64,000 nucleotides of DNA from Hydrangea macrophylla (Eukaryota; Streptophyta; Magnoliopsida; Cornales; Hydrangeaceae): positions 78,774,669 through 78,838,668 of the forward strand of contig CM066988.1 in NCBI GenBank assembly GCA_033977485.1. The letters are read 5' to 3'. A program made the position numbers and the translations under genes. This document shows, in pieces, positions 31,861-42,817 of this stretch (within the stretch, counting starts at the first letter, position 1; each line of letters opens with the position of its first letter). Below the pieces are notes generated by a model, which saw nothing but the letters and a program-made list of their open reading frames with translations, was not told the origin of the DNA and made no database searches.

Positions 31861-32799
31861 ATTGTTGCCTCTTGTAGCAACTGGTGCTCTTTGGCATGTC
31901 TTTTTGTTGTGTCCAAAATAATGACAGATTGAACACCTCAAAGTTAGGGACCTTTTAGACCCCTGACTCCCTCTAGGTGGTTCATCATGCTCCCTTTTTC
32001 TATTCCTCCTTGGCCTGCCTGGCAACCTTCGAAGTCTTGGTGGCTGAATAGGATCAGTGTTGTCTGGAACCCACATCTTTTGGTCCAAAATTGGATGGAT
32101 CATCCCTTCATAAGCCTTTAAATACATTTCTTTAGAGAAATAAGCATCACAAAATTCCTCAATGTCGTACCGTTTATAAGTAATTGCCATGGCTGCATGC
32201 TCACAAGGAATTCCAGATACCTGCCATGCTCTACACACACATGTCCTCTCACTAAGATCAACAATAAATCTGACCCCTTCATTGTCAGTGACTTCAAATT
32301 CTTCTTCCCCTGCATATATTATTGTACAGAGCCTTGAGTCTTCAAGTATTTTGTTCAACTTGATTCGTATATTGGCAGTCACATGACTTTCCAAACCACA
32401 TCCCTTCTGATACCTCCTTTGCAGTTTGCGCATTAATTTAGTCCTTAGACCATCTAATATTGTAAGAATTGGTTTCAACCTTAGGTCATCAAGCCAGCTG
32501 TTAAAAGACTCTGCTATATTGTTTGTAATATGGTCGTTCTTAAGTCTTTCATCAAATGCATGTCTAGACCAAGTTGAGACAGGATTCTTCATTAGCCAAG
32601 TTGCAGCTTCATGCGAGATTCCTTGCAATTTTTCCATTGCTTCATTGAATTCCACCTGGTTGTATGCCCTACCAGCTTTCCAAAAGTACTTCCTCAGCAA
32701 CAAACCAGCAAATTTACCTTTGAAGTTGGCAAACAAATGGCGGCAACAGCGTCGATGTTTGGAATTTGGAAAAATCTCTGCAATTGCAATGTTCAGGCC

Positions 32800-32885
32800 C
32801 TATACGTAAATAAGAAGACCAAATTAGTTTATATCTTAATGAAACACAATTGTTAAAAAAACATATCACAATAGCAATTCCTTAC
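32800..32885 (-). other. Transposase intron 1
   Basis: Donor GTAAGG after ...GACCAACAAAAA, acceptor CGTATAG before GGCCTGAAC, phase 0. Joining restores the conserved SDQQKGL box of MULE transposases, so the intron is well supported. Confidence 0.85.
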
Positions 32886-34366
32886 TTTTTGTTGGTCAGA
32901 CATGAAAGTGATAGGCCTTGAGTGATCACCACCAACTGTAATTTTTAAATGTTCTAGAAAAAAGGACCAGCTATCTTTACCTTCACTTTCAACAACTCCA
33001 AAAGCTACAGGGAACAACCCATTGTTCCCATCAAGTGCTATAGCTGCTAGTAGCACTCCACCAAATGGACCTTTTAGGTGGCAACCATCTATACCTAAGA
33101 AGGGCCTGCATCCATTAAGAAACCCATTTTTCATCGTATCAAACAAAATAAAAATTCTTTTGAACTTTGGGTTGTCTGACTCATTAACCCTTTCATACTC
33201 AATCTTCACAAGACTACCAGGATTAGTTTTTAGAATCTCATTCCCATACATTCGAAGCATACTATATGCATCTCCATGATTGCCTTCCAGCTCATTAACA
33301 ACTCTAGTTTTGGCTCTATACAGTTGCATTTTATGAGCTGTGACACCAAATTTCTTATTCACAATATTCTGCATTGCATCTAGTTTCAAATTTGGGTTGT
33401 TCTGCAACTTGTTGGCTGTCTTCTTAGAAATCCAAGTTGATGTTGCTTCAGAATTGCAGCTTTGTCTCACACAGGTATGGGTGCCATTATATGTCTTCAC
33501 CTTGAATGTTATATTGTCTGGAAGAGGTGAGGCATGTATCCTCCATGGACACCCAATGGCAGCACAGTGACAAGTCACTCTAGATTTCTCATTTTTATCC
33601 CTCACAATAATGAAACCTTCTTGAATTGTGTAGTCCCTTAAAACATCCCTAAAATGCTGAACATTACCAAACAACAAACCTTGTTCTAGCACAATTTTTG
33701 AACCTTTAATCCTATGAAACTCTTTCCCAAACCTTGTCAAGTCAAAAGCTTTTGCAACAGCTTTTGAAGATTGACGACTTCTCTTCTCTACATTTTCTTC
33801 TTCACTTGACTCACTACCATACTCATTCCCAGACTCATAGTCTGAAAGAGCATCACTACTTTCATTCTCATACCCATCACTACTGTAACTACTCTCACTT
33901 TCTGCAATTCCATTCCCATCCCACTCATCATCATCAGAACCAAACCACTCAACTCATTATCTTCATCATCATCTTCATTCCCAGGAATCTCCACATCATT
34001 AGATGGCACCTCATCTGGCACCACAGCTAGCACTACATCTGGTACCACAGATGGCACCATAGCTGGTAAGACACTACCACCATCTATGTCCACTTTGACA
34101 TACAAGTGGATGTTTTTGGAATTAGTCAACAACTTAAACATCTTCATAACATCCCCATCTCCTCTAACATCCATTTGATCACTTATTCCAGGCACAAAAA
34201 CAGAAATTGAAATTGACACTCCATCCTTTGAAGGAATATGCGACAATGCTACTCCCCATACATCATTCAACATGTCAAAGAATCAGTATCTATCCGGATC
34301 CACATTGTGAATATTATATATATTTGACAAGTAGTGGACTAAGATGTCATGGCTATCATAAACCAT

Positions 34367-35079
34367 CTCTGAAATTCACCATAAACTCATGTTACATACT
34401 AAACTTCACCATGTGTGTATATTTATGAAAGATACAAAGCAAATATGTGTGTGGTTGTGATAACTAAAACTCACAGCAAAAACCCCCAATTTTCAAACCC
34501 ATAATCATCAACAAAGAAAGACTTTAATCTTTATTTTCAATAATTCCAAAAATCTGAAATTATCAAAGTCTGAGAATATTGATTGGAAAAAAGAGGATGA
34601 CAAAACCCTATTTTTTTCTCAACCTTTCGATCAAAATTTACAAGACAGCCTAAACTCAGAGTGATTACAAGAAGTAAAAGATAGTAAGATTACCTTATGA
34701 ACTGTCGATTGGAGTTGTTCTACCTGCAACTGGAGTTCTTCGACTTATTCGTCTTTGAGTGTAATTTTTTTGAACCTTTCTAGAACCCTAATTTGTGGAA
34801 TTGCTGTGAGCAGTAGAGAACGATTACAGGACAATCGACCCAAACCCTAACCATCACAATCTTAAGAACTCATCATCCCCAGAAGTTGATGCGTCGAAGG
34901 ATTCACACACACACTGTCTCTAACCATGCTGATGATCGACGTAAATGGTTGGTGGGGGTAGGGGTGTGAGTTTATGAGGGAGGCCAAATGAGACTTTTCC
35001 CCATTTTAGACCTTTATTGAGTTGAGGATATGAATGTCTTTTCACAAAAAAATTTAACACTGTTAATGTTCCATTTAAG
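34367..35079 (-). other. MULE right-hand subterminal region
   Basis: Probable promoter and 5' UTR of the transposase between the right terminal repeat and the start codon. AGATGGTTTATG at the start is preceded by GGTGAATTTCAG, which could be an acceptor of a 5'-UTR intron. No other gene. Confidence 0.5.
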
Positions 35080-35166
35080 TCAGGGGAGGTCTGTGTAATT
35101 TTAAAAACCACAAGGGAGGTCAGTGTAATTAGACCTAACCTCGAGGGAGGTCAGTGTAATTACCCC
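35080..35166 (-). repeat. MULE right terminal inverted repeat
   Basis: Inverted copy of 30,031-30,117. Read inward, the similarity stops at CCCCTGA, where the left side continues GTTTAG and the right CTTAAA. Confidence 0.9.
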
Positions 35167-35197
35167 TAAAAAATATCAAAAGAAATAATAATACTAG

Positions 35198-35481
35198 GGC
35201 TTAGTTTGGCTTTCATTTGGTTCTTTTCCTTTTTTTTCAAACATGATTTTATGTTAATTTATTTGGTAATTAGTTTATAAGCTTTGCAAAAATTGTCCTT
35301 AGGGGTTTTTTTTTTTTTTTTTTTTTTTAGAGCTTTTAAAAGCTCTAAAGCTTAAGGTTGTTTTTTGGTTTCATGATATCTTTTTGAAGAGTAGTATGTC
35401 ACTTGTATAAAATTATCAAACAACGGAGTAATAAATATCATAAGCTCCTTTTAAAAAGCCACGTGAGGGCCAAACTAAGCC
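35198..35481 (+). mobile_element. PIF/Harbinger-like MITE, copy 1
   Basis: Ends GGCTTAGTTTGGC and GCCAAACTAAGCC are perfect 13-bp inverted repeats, flanked by a 3-bp repeat TAG. Interior has a T run of about 22 and a palindrome AGAGCTTTTAAAAGCTCT. 284 bp. Related in inverse orientation to 36,486-36,765. Confidence 0.75.
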
Positions 35482-35976
35482 TAGATCTGTGTGTCCTAAA
35501 TTAGAAGTTTTTTTAATTTTATTTTGTTATGTCTCAATTTAAGAGTTCTATTTTAAAAAGTCTATGAACTACACAATTTTCAAGTAAACTATGAAATTCT
35601 CTCACTTTCCAGTTAGCGTCAGGGGTGTAAGCAACCGATCGATTCGATCGATTTTTAAAATTTCATGCAGTGTAAAAATTAAACTGAACCAAAATTTTAC
35701 ATTAAATTGAACTAAAATCGATCAATTTGACTGAAAAATAGACCAAATCGAACTGTTTTAAGCCTTAGTTCACGTGACTTTGAAATTTTGAAATAAATAA
35801 AAATAAGGGTAGTGACGAAAAATTTAAAAATTTCAGAATTAATAAGAGTTTGTAATTAGTTGAAATTCTCAAAAGAGACTTTTATTATCTATAAATAAAA
35901 AAATTTAAAAAAAAAAGAGAATTATTATGGGACAAACGGAGTAATTTCGAATCGGAACTTTTTTACGTGAGGGCAA
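35482..35976. other. Intergenic DNA with decayed hAT-like end
   Basis: AGGGGTGTAAGCAACCGATC near 35,634 resembles the left end of the hAT-like elements at 10,349 and 11,796, followed by GATCGATTCGATCGATT. No gene. Confidence 0.45.
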
Positions 35977-36158
35977 GAAAATACTTTTGCTCACCCAAAA
36001 AATGGTTTATCAATGCTCACCTAAGCATCCCATTGGCTAATGCAGTAAGAACCAGGATTAAACAAATTATGTTTAATTATGAGTCTCACTGCATTGGCCA
36101 ATGAGATGCTTGGTTAAATATTGGTGAACCAATTTTTGGGTAAACAAAAATGCTCTCT
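35977..36158. mobile_element. MITE, 'TGCTCACC' family, hAT-like
   Basis: Begins GAAAATACTTTTGCTCACCC and ends GGGTAAACAAAAATGCTCTC; inner arms CCCATTGGCTAATGCAGT and ACTGCATTGGCCAATGAG pair. Flanking octamers GAGGGCAA (35,969-35,976) and AAGGGCAA (36,159-36,166) match 7 of 8. Confidence 0.75.
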
Positions 36159-36485
36159 AAGGGCAAATCGAGTGCTACTTTGCCGAGTAGGAAAAGACAA
36201 TTTCTTTTTTTTTTTTTTGAGGAGAGGAAAAGACAATTTCTAGTTGCCCTTCCTATCCATTTTTCTCAGCACAAAATATTAAGTGCATTACACCAATCAT
36301 TTCTAAGATTTTTGATAGTTTTAACATTACTCAACTTTTTAAGTAACATTATCCCTTCTATTTTGATTATTGGTAACAAATTTCTCTTCTTGTCAAAGTT
36401 GTCAGCTGATGTGATATTAGAGCATCGCAAACATAGTAATCAAATTGTTTGACAAAACGAATATTTGCCAAAAATACCAAATTTA

Positions 36486-36765
36486 GGCTTTGGCTTGCAC
36501 GTGGCTTTTAAAAATAGTTATGAAATTTATTATTAAGTTATTGGATAATTTTGTACAAGTAAGACATTACTTTTAAAAAAATATTATAAAACCAAAAAGT
36601 AACATTGAGATTTTAAAAGCTTCATTCTAGAGCTTTTAAAAGCTCTCTCCAAAAAAAACCCCAAATTCACTTTTTTATAAAGCTCATAAACTAGTTACCA
36701 AATGAATTAACATGAAATTGTGCTTTAAAAAATAAGAAGTACCAAAATAGGGGTCAAACTAAGCC
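36486..36765 (-). mobile_element. PIF/Harbinger-like MITE, copy 2
   Basis: GGCTTTGGCTTGCACGTGGC to TCAAACTAAGCC with exact TTA target duplication (36,483-36,485; 36,766-36,768). The TWA target duplication is diagnostic of PIF/Harbinger. Same family as 35,198-35,481 in the opposite orientation, sharing CACGTGGC, AGAGCTTTTAAAAGCTC and ATAAACTAGTTACCAAAT. Confidence 0.8.
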
Positions 36766-36789
36766 TTAGAAATTCTATCTCTAAGATAT

Positions 36790-36898
36790 ATCATCTCTCT
36801 TCTCATAGTTTGCAAAACTCCTAAACACTCTTAATCATTTGAAAACTCATTTGATTAAGAGTGTTAGGAGTTTTGCAAACTATGAGAAGAGAGATGAT
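36790..36898. repeat. Near-perfect long hairpin (arms 48 and 47 bp)
   Basis: The left arm (36,790-36,837), starting ATCATCTCTCTTCTCATAGT, is the inverted complement of the right arm (36,852-36,898), ending ACTATGAGAAGAGAGATGAT, with a single extra A in the left arm. The loop is 14 nt. No coding capacity. Confidence 0.9.
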
Positions 36899-37723
36899 AA
36901 GCAAATTTTGGAGGAAAGATTATAGACATAGAATTGTCATATATATATATATATAAAGACATATTGTTGTAGCTCCTCCAATTCATTTAAAAATTATAGT
37001 ATGATCTTATTTAACTACTATTGTTAGAATATATATGGTGAAAATAACTACACCTTCCGTTCCATATTAAGAGTTTTTTTTTTGGAATTTCAACTTATTA
37101 AAGAGACAATCTTAATTTTGGTAAGACATCAAAAAATGGCATCAAAGACTCTTCATATGGGACAGAGAGAGTATTAATTTGGATAATTAAAAATGTCATT
37201 AACTAAGATACTATTTTGATTACTCAAATCCAAATTTGAGTAATAATTTTATTTTTATTTTTTTAATACTAATGTTATCTTGGTAGTACATAAATGTAAA
37301 CTTGTATATCACCATTTTCTAAAGACTTGGGAAAATATGTTATCATATATTACCAAAGTAGAGGATGAGGTTTGCGGCGTTTGCCGAATTTCAAAAACAA
37401 TGAAGACAGTGTCTGTAATTGTTGAAAATTTTGAAGGTAGTCTATGTAATTTTCCTAAATAGTTCCATATGAAGTCAGATGTGAGTGTACTAATATTTGC
37501 ATGTGCCTGCTACAAATAATTTGCCAGTAGAAGCCTTTTTTTTTTATTATTTTTTTTTATTTATTATTATTATGTTTTGCTAGGAGCCTCTTACCCGCAT
37601 AGCCAGAAAAATTAAGTTGATCATACTAGTAAAGGTGTTGTACTTACCATATATAACTTGTTTAACAAGTCAAGTAATTATATTACTTTCAGTAAGATGA
37701 TGTGAAAATTTAATTTAAAAATA
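36899..37723. other. Intergenic DNA without a gene
   Basis: AT-rich. About 37,054-37,178 has CCTTCCGTTCCATATTAAGA at one side and TCTTCATATGGGACAGAGAG at the other, a likely diverged MITE. Short open frames are not convincing. Confidence 0.5.
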
Positions 37724-37998
37724 GTACTCCCTCCGTCTTATTTTATGTGTTCATCTTTTTTTTTTGGATGTTCTAAAATTGTTGTCCACTTTATTAAATT
37801 AGCTAGTATGTAAATTTTACCTAGTTTCACAAACTACCCTTCCTTACACTCAACACCAAAAGAAAGCAAAAAAGGAAAGTGTAATGATTATGGGCAATTG
37901 TAGAAAGTAGGTGTAGATTCTTTTTGTCCCCTTAAATAGGCATACACACTACAAGGACCATTTCCAAAATTGTTGTCCACTTTAAAGTACTCTTTGCC
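37724..37998. mobile_element. Stowaway-like MITE relative (TACTCCCTCCGT end)
   Basis: Begins TAGTACTCCCTCCGTCTTAT and shares TTGTCCACTTTATTAAATTA, CTACCCTTCCTTACA and AATTGTAGAAAGTAGGTGTA with the element at 28,310. The right end is altered (second TTGTCCACTTTAAAGTAC), so its border is approximate. Confidence 0.55.
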
Positions 37999-38467
37999 TT
38001 TGACCAAAAAAAATACTATTTGAAAAATAAATAAATAAATGGTGCATTTTTGCTCACCCATTTTAGTTCATATGCCCTATTTCATTCTTAATATTTACCC
38101 TTGTTTTTTTTAACATTAATATTATTGAATGGAACATTAATAGAATACATGTCAAACTGGTTGTGGTGAGGATGCAATGAGTGAGAAAAAATTTGTGAGA
38201 AAAACTACACACAAATATAAAAACATCCCAACTATCTCCTGCGCCCTTTGACAGTTGTATTTATATAGATTCTCCCCTACCCTCCTTCCTCTCTCTTTTT
38301 CTCTTTTAAGTATATAATTAATAGGGTTAATATTATCTACCATCCATGAGGTTCGACCTATGAATACTTATCTCCTCAGGTTTGAAGAAAAACATTTTTT
38401 CTTGAGTTTTTATTAGTCATAAGAAAACCCCCTTCTATTTATGGAATAATGTTTGGTTTATGAAAAT
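37999..38467. other. Intergenic DNA bordering E4
   Basis: Contains a one-sided TTTTTGCTCACCCATTTTAG match to the 'TGCTCACC' MITEs at about 38,045. No gene and no primer-site sequence next to E4. Confidence 0.5.
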
Positions 38468-38763
38468 TGTCACAACCCATGCCACTACGTGCAGAAATAG
38501 GACGCGTGGCACGCCACCAAGGTTCATCCAATTCATTAAAACACTACAGCAGTGGAAAAGAAGCTTAAAAACAACATTGAGTAAACAACTCTTTTGAAAA
38601 CTATACCCTCCAAGTTATAAAATCCGTATAAATTTGAAAACATAATTATATTTTTAAACGAGTGAATTTATGTTGAAAGGGGTTCCAATGGTACCCTAAG
38701 AATCAATTAAAATATTTAAATAATTTCCGAAATGGGTAGAAAAAGAAACCATGCAAGGGTCAT

Positions 38764-38806
38764 TTTGACCGGTCGAACGACCCCTTTCGACCGGTCGAAT
38801 GACCAT
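38764..38806. repeat. GACCGGTC palindrome pair in E4
   Basis: Two copies of GACCGGTCGAA separated by CGACCCCTTTC, about 300 bp from the LTR 3' end, the place where E1 carries its CAGTCGACTG cluster. Confidence 0.8.
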
Positions 38807-40071
38807 TTAGTAGAATTCCGTTTTAGCAGTAGAAATTTTGCTAAGGATCAAATCACATTTGTAAACCTCTAAAAACTCATACATTAAATTCGAACTTTCG
38901 AACCAAACACGGCTATAAGGATTAACATAAATCTTACTAAACATTGAAAAGAAAACAGAATTGAGCAAGTTAAGGTCCGTTTGGCTCAATTCATAAAAAC
39001 ATCAACAACATATACTTCAAACTCCAAATTTGACAAGTTAAGTATACAAAACGTGAATGTACGAGTTTGGATTCATTACCACTGTACCAAAGTAGTTCTT
39101 ACTACCTATTACAATATTACATGACCATTTCCAAGGTTCCAAGTCATATAAACAACCCAACCTACTCAAAATACGTTATTATAAACTTGGAATGGAATAC
39201 AAAAATATATACAAGAGGATGATTCACGTCGTTCCCACGGTCTAACACCTCACGTTTCTTCTTTCCTTTCATTTTATCACCTGCAATGGAGTAAATTTTC
39301 ACTGCTCAGCTATATGTTGAGTGCACAATTCTTAACATATGCTTATATGGCAATTCATGCTCTAAACATCAAAACACATTAAAATAGTCTTCGGGATGGG
39401 AGACACGCATCCATCCGTTAATGAAATCATGAAATTGATATTGTGGAGCGCCTTCTCCCAATCACTCATCCATGTGCCCTGGCAGGGCCTTCTCCCAAAC
39501 CATGCACTGTAGCTGTCACTACAAATCCCCAAACATCGAGGAGCTTGCCTCCGGATGGAATTGAATCAATCCGCCCTTTGACCCACATAACACACATAGC
39601 ATGCTCACATAATCACATACATGTGCTTTTCTTGCATTTTTCACGTGCATAATTAACGGGTCTAGTTAATACATGCATTTCGCCCGGATCCAAAATATCA
39701 AGTTGGATATTTAAATACATAAAATTCCTTATAATTCATAAGTCTAGAATTCATACCTTAAGCTATAGTCTTAAGATTCAGGAGAAGTACTAGGAGACTG
39801 ATTCTACGTCGAATCTTCGATCTCAAGTGATTCCTACAAGTATATACGTGTTTTCTTTTCTCCAAATTTTTAAAATTAGGATTTTCGTAAAACTCATCCA
39901 AACTATGCCTAAGAGATATCAAAACGTTCTTCTTACCTCGAGTAGTTAAAATTAAATATTTATTGAAAATAAATGGGCCGTCGATTTGCGTCGTGAAGCT
40001 CTAAGCAATAAATCTCCCTCTTGATTTAGGTTTTGGAAAAACTTGTAAATGAAAAATATCTTGGAACTTTC

Positions 40072-40079
40072 TATATATA
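40072..40079 (-). promoter_or_regulatory. Probable TATA box of E4 LTR
   Basis: TATATATA in GCCTATATATAGAAAG on the minus strand, at a place equivalent to the E1 TATA box. Confidence 0.55.
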
Positions 40080-40520
40080 GGCAACACTCTAAAAAATTGC
40101 GTTTAACTCCCTACGATTTCTCGAAACTTCTAACTATACTCTGAAACGTCTTACATGTCTAATTCATTGCTTCAAGAGTGAAAACTATAAATTATAAAAG
40201 TTTTGGTCTAAGTTCTGTTTGTCACCGTAATTATGTTCCGAAAACTAATTTCGTGGAATTTCTAGATAACCTACCTTTTATGCAACGTATCACTTACGTC
40301 ATCACTGTAAGGTTCAAAATGATCTCTAACAAGATCGAAACTAACAGAAATTACACTACACAGGTAGATTGTACTATTCACATATATCAGATAATTCAAA
40401 TAACTCATAATTCACATAAATGCCATGTAATCACATGAATGTGTAATACCCTGTATTTTCAATAATTATTTAATACACGGAGTTTCTATATACTTCCCTT
40501 GATTATATTTGAAATTTTAT

Positions 40521-40829
40521 CTTCGATCAATCGGAGTTCGTTGGAGCGATCAAGCATTTCAAAGTTCAAGCGATCGAACCCTGTTCAATCGATCGAAACG
40601 CTACCGACACGAATTTATGACGTGATCCCCATTTCAATCGATCAAAACGTTTTCAATCGATCAAACCTGGCCGATTTCCTCTCGAGCAATCGAACTTAAT
40701 TCGATCGATCGAACATGTAATCATCACAATTTTTAGGTTTTACGCAAAGACAGCCACCTGCACCCTCTCTTCTATATATATATATATATGTGTGTTTGGT
40801 GCTCGTGGGTTTTTGGGTTGCTAAACCAA

Positions 40830-40861
<32 letters not shown>

Positions 40862-41342
40862 TTGTAAGTTTTGTATGTTTATATATATACACATCCATAT
40901 ATATACATATATACATATATCTATATATATGCACACACAGTCAGAGATAAAGACACAGAGAATAAGAAGAAAAGGAGACAGCGAGAGAAAAAAGAGACAG
41001 AGACAAAGAGAGAAGCAGAGAGAGAAAAGAGAAGCCATTGGAGAGAGAGAGAGAGAGAGCTCCAAGCTCAAGCCAAACACGCCCTAAGTGAGTTTTTACT
41101 CTCTTGGTTTCTTTATTATAATGTTATCAAGCATTTGGTGATGTTTAGATGTAGTAAACACGTCTCTAAGATGTTTAGATGTAGTAAACACGTCTCTAAG
41201 ATGTTTATATATTATTGTTTACGAATTTGCTGGAGAAGACGACTCTCGAGCGATTGAAATGAGTTCAATCGATCAAAGCAACTTCGATCGCTCGAACATT
41301 CTTTTTCCTCAATTGATCGAACTGAGTTCAATCGATCGAACG
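40521..41342. repeat. TCGATCGA-type motif clusters in the E3 5' LTR
   Basis: Two groups, 40,521-40,712 and 41,245-41,342, of AATCGATCGAAC, GCGATCGAAC and one-base variants (about thirteen in all). Many variants are TCGATCAA or CAATCGAA, the products expected from CpG decay. The partial 3' LTR has the matching group at about 63,708-63,901. Confidence 0.85.
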
Positions 41343-41642
41343 TAACAAAACATGGTTTAGTTCTTTTGTTTTATTATATAAGAGGTTCGGATGTTCGATT
41401 CTCGATTCGGACTTCTATTATACGACTTTGGGTTGATCGGGGAATAATGTGACAATAAATATAAATATGATTAAGAATAACATATTAACGAGATGATGTT
41501 AAATACTATGTGATTTATATCTGAGTTTGATATCTGTTCATTTTATTCAGAGTAGTCAGGCCACATGGGGTTGTCAGTATCAATAGCAGTACTAACGTTA
41601 AGTAGGTTTGAGATTCTAGGAAGAGAACGGGGATGCATATTG

Positions 41643-42132
41643 CTTGATCATAAGTACGCGGTAGAAAAATGAATGTGTCTATGACATGCGATGATCCTTG
41701 ATCATAAGTATATGGTAGACCAACATTGTGTCTATGACATGGGTGAACCTTGATCATAAGTACGCAGTAGACAGAAGAATGTGTCTATAACATGCGGTGA
41801 ACCTTGATCATAAGTACGCGGTGGACAGATGTGTGTGTCTATGGTTTGTGGTGATATAGTATCTATGACTTGCGGTATACGCGGTGGACAGACGTATATG
41901 TCCATGACTTGCAGTGACGCGGTAAATCTGATGATAGGTTGTGGCATTATAATTGATGTATCGATGCTTGAAGCGTTAAACCCCTGATATGCGGTGGATT
42001 GTGCATATGTTTTTAAAAGCGGGGGATGGACTAACATATTATCTACAACTTGCGGTGTACGCAGTAGATGACTGGTACGACTTGCGGTGTTACGCGGTAG
42101 AAGGTACTATGACTTACGGTAACACGGTAGAT
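41643..42132 (+). repeat. Minisatellite in the E3 LTR (52-54 bp units)
   Basis: Units start CTTGATCATAAGTACGCGGT at 41,643, 41,697, 41,749 and 41,803 and contain TGTGTCTATGACATGCGGTG; further right they degrade into CTATGACTTGCGGTGTACGC pieces. Lengths 54, 52 and 54 bp. Confidence 0.85.
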
Positions 42133-42817
42133 AAAGCATTAGTGTATCCAGGAGTTTTACAATCAATTCTATTCCAAGAGTCAATAGTGTGCTGAGTTGT
42201 TATTAACAAGACGATAAGGGTTGAGCTAACGATGTTGAAATTTAGAAAAAGATACAATTATAATACTATATATTAGACACTTCAATAACTTGTTATTATG
42301 TTATATCATTGATACCCTGTGAGTTTCTATTCATTCAACTCTCAGTAAGCTGACGGTCGTTATTGCTTGGACATTCCCCGTCCAGACTACCCTGTTCTTA
42401 ACAATACAGGTAATGGTGCGTACGACGATGGCTACTACCCAGAAGGGGATTATGCAGAGGGTGGCCCCACTGATGCAGGTTATGTTAGAGAAGGATGTTA
42501 CGCTAACAACTACCCATATGCCAGCTGAAGATCTAAAGATAGTTATATATAGTTTTATTTCTGTTGAATCTATAGTTAAGGGTTACTTAGGCATATGTTG
42601 TCTCTAGACCTGTTGTGATCTTGAGGACCACTTTAATGTTTGTAATAGATATAACTATTATATTATATTCAACTTGTTTATGTTGTTGTTCTTATTCTTT
42701 AGTTGACTAGTACTGTGTGGTATGGATGATTTAGTGATTCACCCGTCATTTCCTATGGACCCAAAAAGGAAATTTATTTTTTTCTATTTTTGCTATTTCG
42801 GGGCGTGACAGGATTTT

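Larger units (their letters stand above)
31499..34366 (-). pseudogene. MULE transposase (MuDR type), with stop and frameshift in the N-terminal part
   Basis: Reading leftward: probable ATG at 34,366; an N-terminal PB1-like segment; an acidic Ser/Asp/Glu-rich linker; the MuDR DNA-binding domain with CHCAAIGCPWRI; the MULE catalytic domain with FLGIDGCHLKGPFGG and FMSDQQK (first two acidic residues); a SWIM zinc finger (CVCRAW...PCEHA, about 32,195-32,242); a basic RRLPGRPRRNRKRE patch; a CCHC knuckle (31,894-31,935); and an RG-rich C-terminus ending at TGA 31,499-31,501. Two introns fit: 32,800-32,885 and 31,775-31,860, both GT-AG, 86 bp, phase 0. Lesions: in-frame TGA at 34,283-34,285 in the PB1-like part and a one-base shift of frame near 33,945-33,960 in the acidic linker. 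From about 33,740 onward the frame is intact through both introns, so a shortened protein retaining the catalytic core could be made from a downstream ATG. Binds the element ends and catalyses cut-and-paste in the nucleus. Confidence 0.9.
30031..35166. mobile_element. MULE: complete 5.1-kb Mutator-like transposon
   Basis: Terminal inverted repeats of about 87 bp (30,031-30,117 and 35,080-35,166) beginning GGGGTAATTACACTGACCTC, with one mismatch. They are flanked by an exact 9-bp target duplication TAAAAAATA (30,022-30,030; 35,167-35,175), the length diagnostic of Mutator insertion. Inside are two convergent genes: a GRF zinc-finger gene read rightward from the left end and a MuDR-type transposase read leftward from the right end. 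This matches the layout of maize MuDR, where mudrA and mudrB converge from the terminal repeats. The near-identical ends and perfect target duplication imply recent insertion, although the transposase has two lesions. Confidence 0.95.
38468..40441 (-). mobile_element. E4: Ty3/gypsy LTR related to E1, truncated by E3
   Basis: Read on the minus strand it ends ...GGGTTGTGACA at 38,468 and matches the E1 LTR colinearly: GTGGCGTGCCACGCGTCCTA near its end, CTCCATTGCAGGT and TAGCTGAGCAGTG in the middle, CTATATATAGAAAG in the promoter region, and ATGGCATTTATGTGAATTAT at the E1-LTR-start side. About the first 150 bp of the LTR are missing because E3 begins at 40,442. No primer site lies beyond 38,468, so this is a 3' LTR or solo LTR. 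Divergence from E1 is large, so it is another family or an old relative. Confidence 0.85.
40442..42810 (+). repeat. E3 5' LTR
   Basis: Contains TCGATCGA-type motifs, a TA run (40,773-40,790), GA tracts (40,828-40,860; 41,042-41,059), two 30-bp tandem copies starting ATGTTTAGATGTAGTAAACA (41,141-41,200), and a 52-54-bp minisatellite. Near its end AGTAAGCTGACGGTCGTTATTG resembles the E2 LTR. Confidence 0.9.

Noticed and set aside
33734..34030. 98-codon His/Thr-rich plus-strand open frame
   Set aside because: Antisense of the acidic linker of the MULE transposase; composition follows from GAT/GAA repeats read backwards.
40788..41257. 99-128-codon Arg/Glu-rich open frames
   Set aside because: GA microsatellite and AT-rich LTR sequence translated; both strands and several frames open at once.
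41643..41860. CRISPR-like regular repeats
   Set aside because: Repeats are contiguous 52-54-bp minisatellite units without unique spacers, inside a plant LTR.
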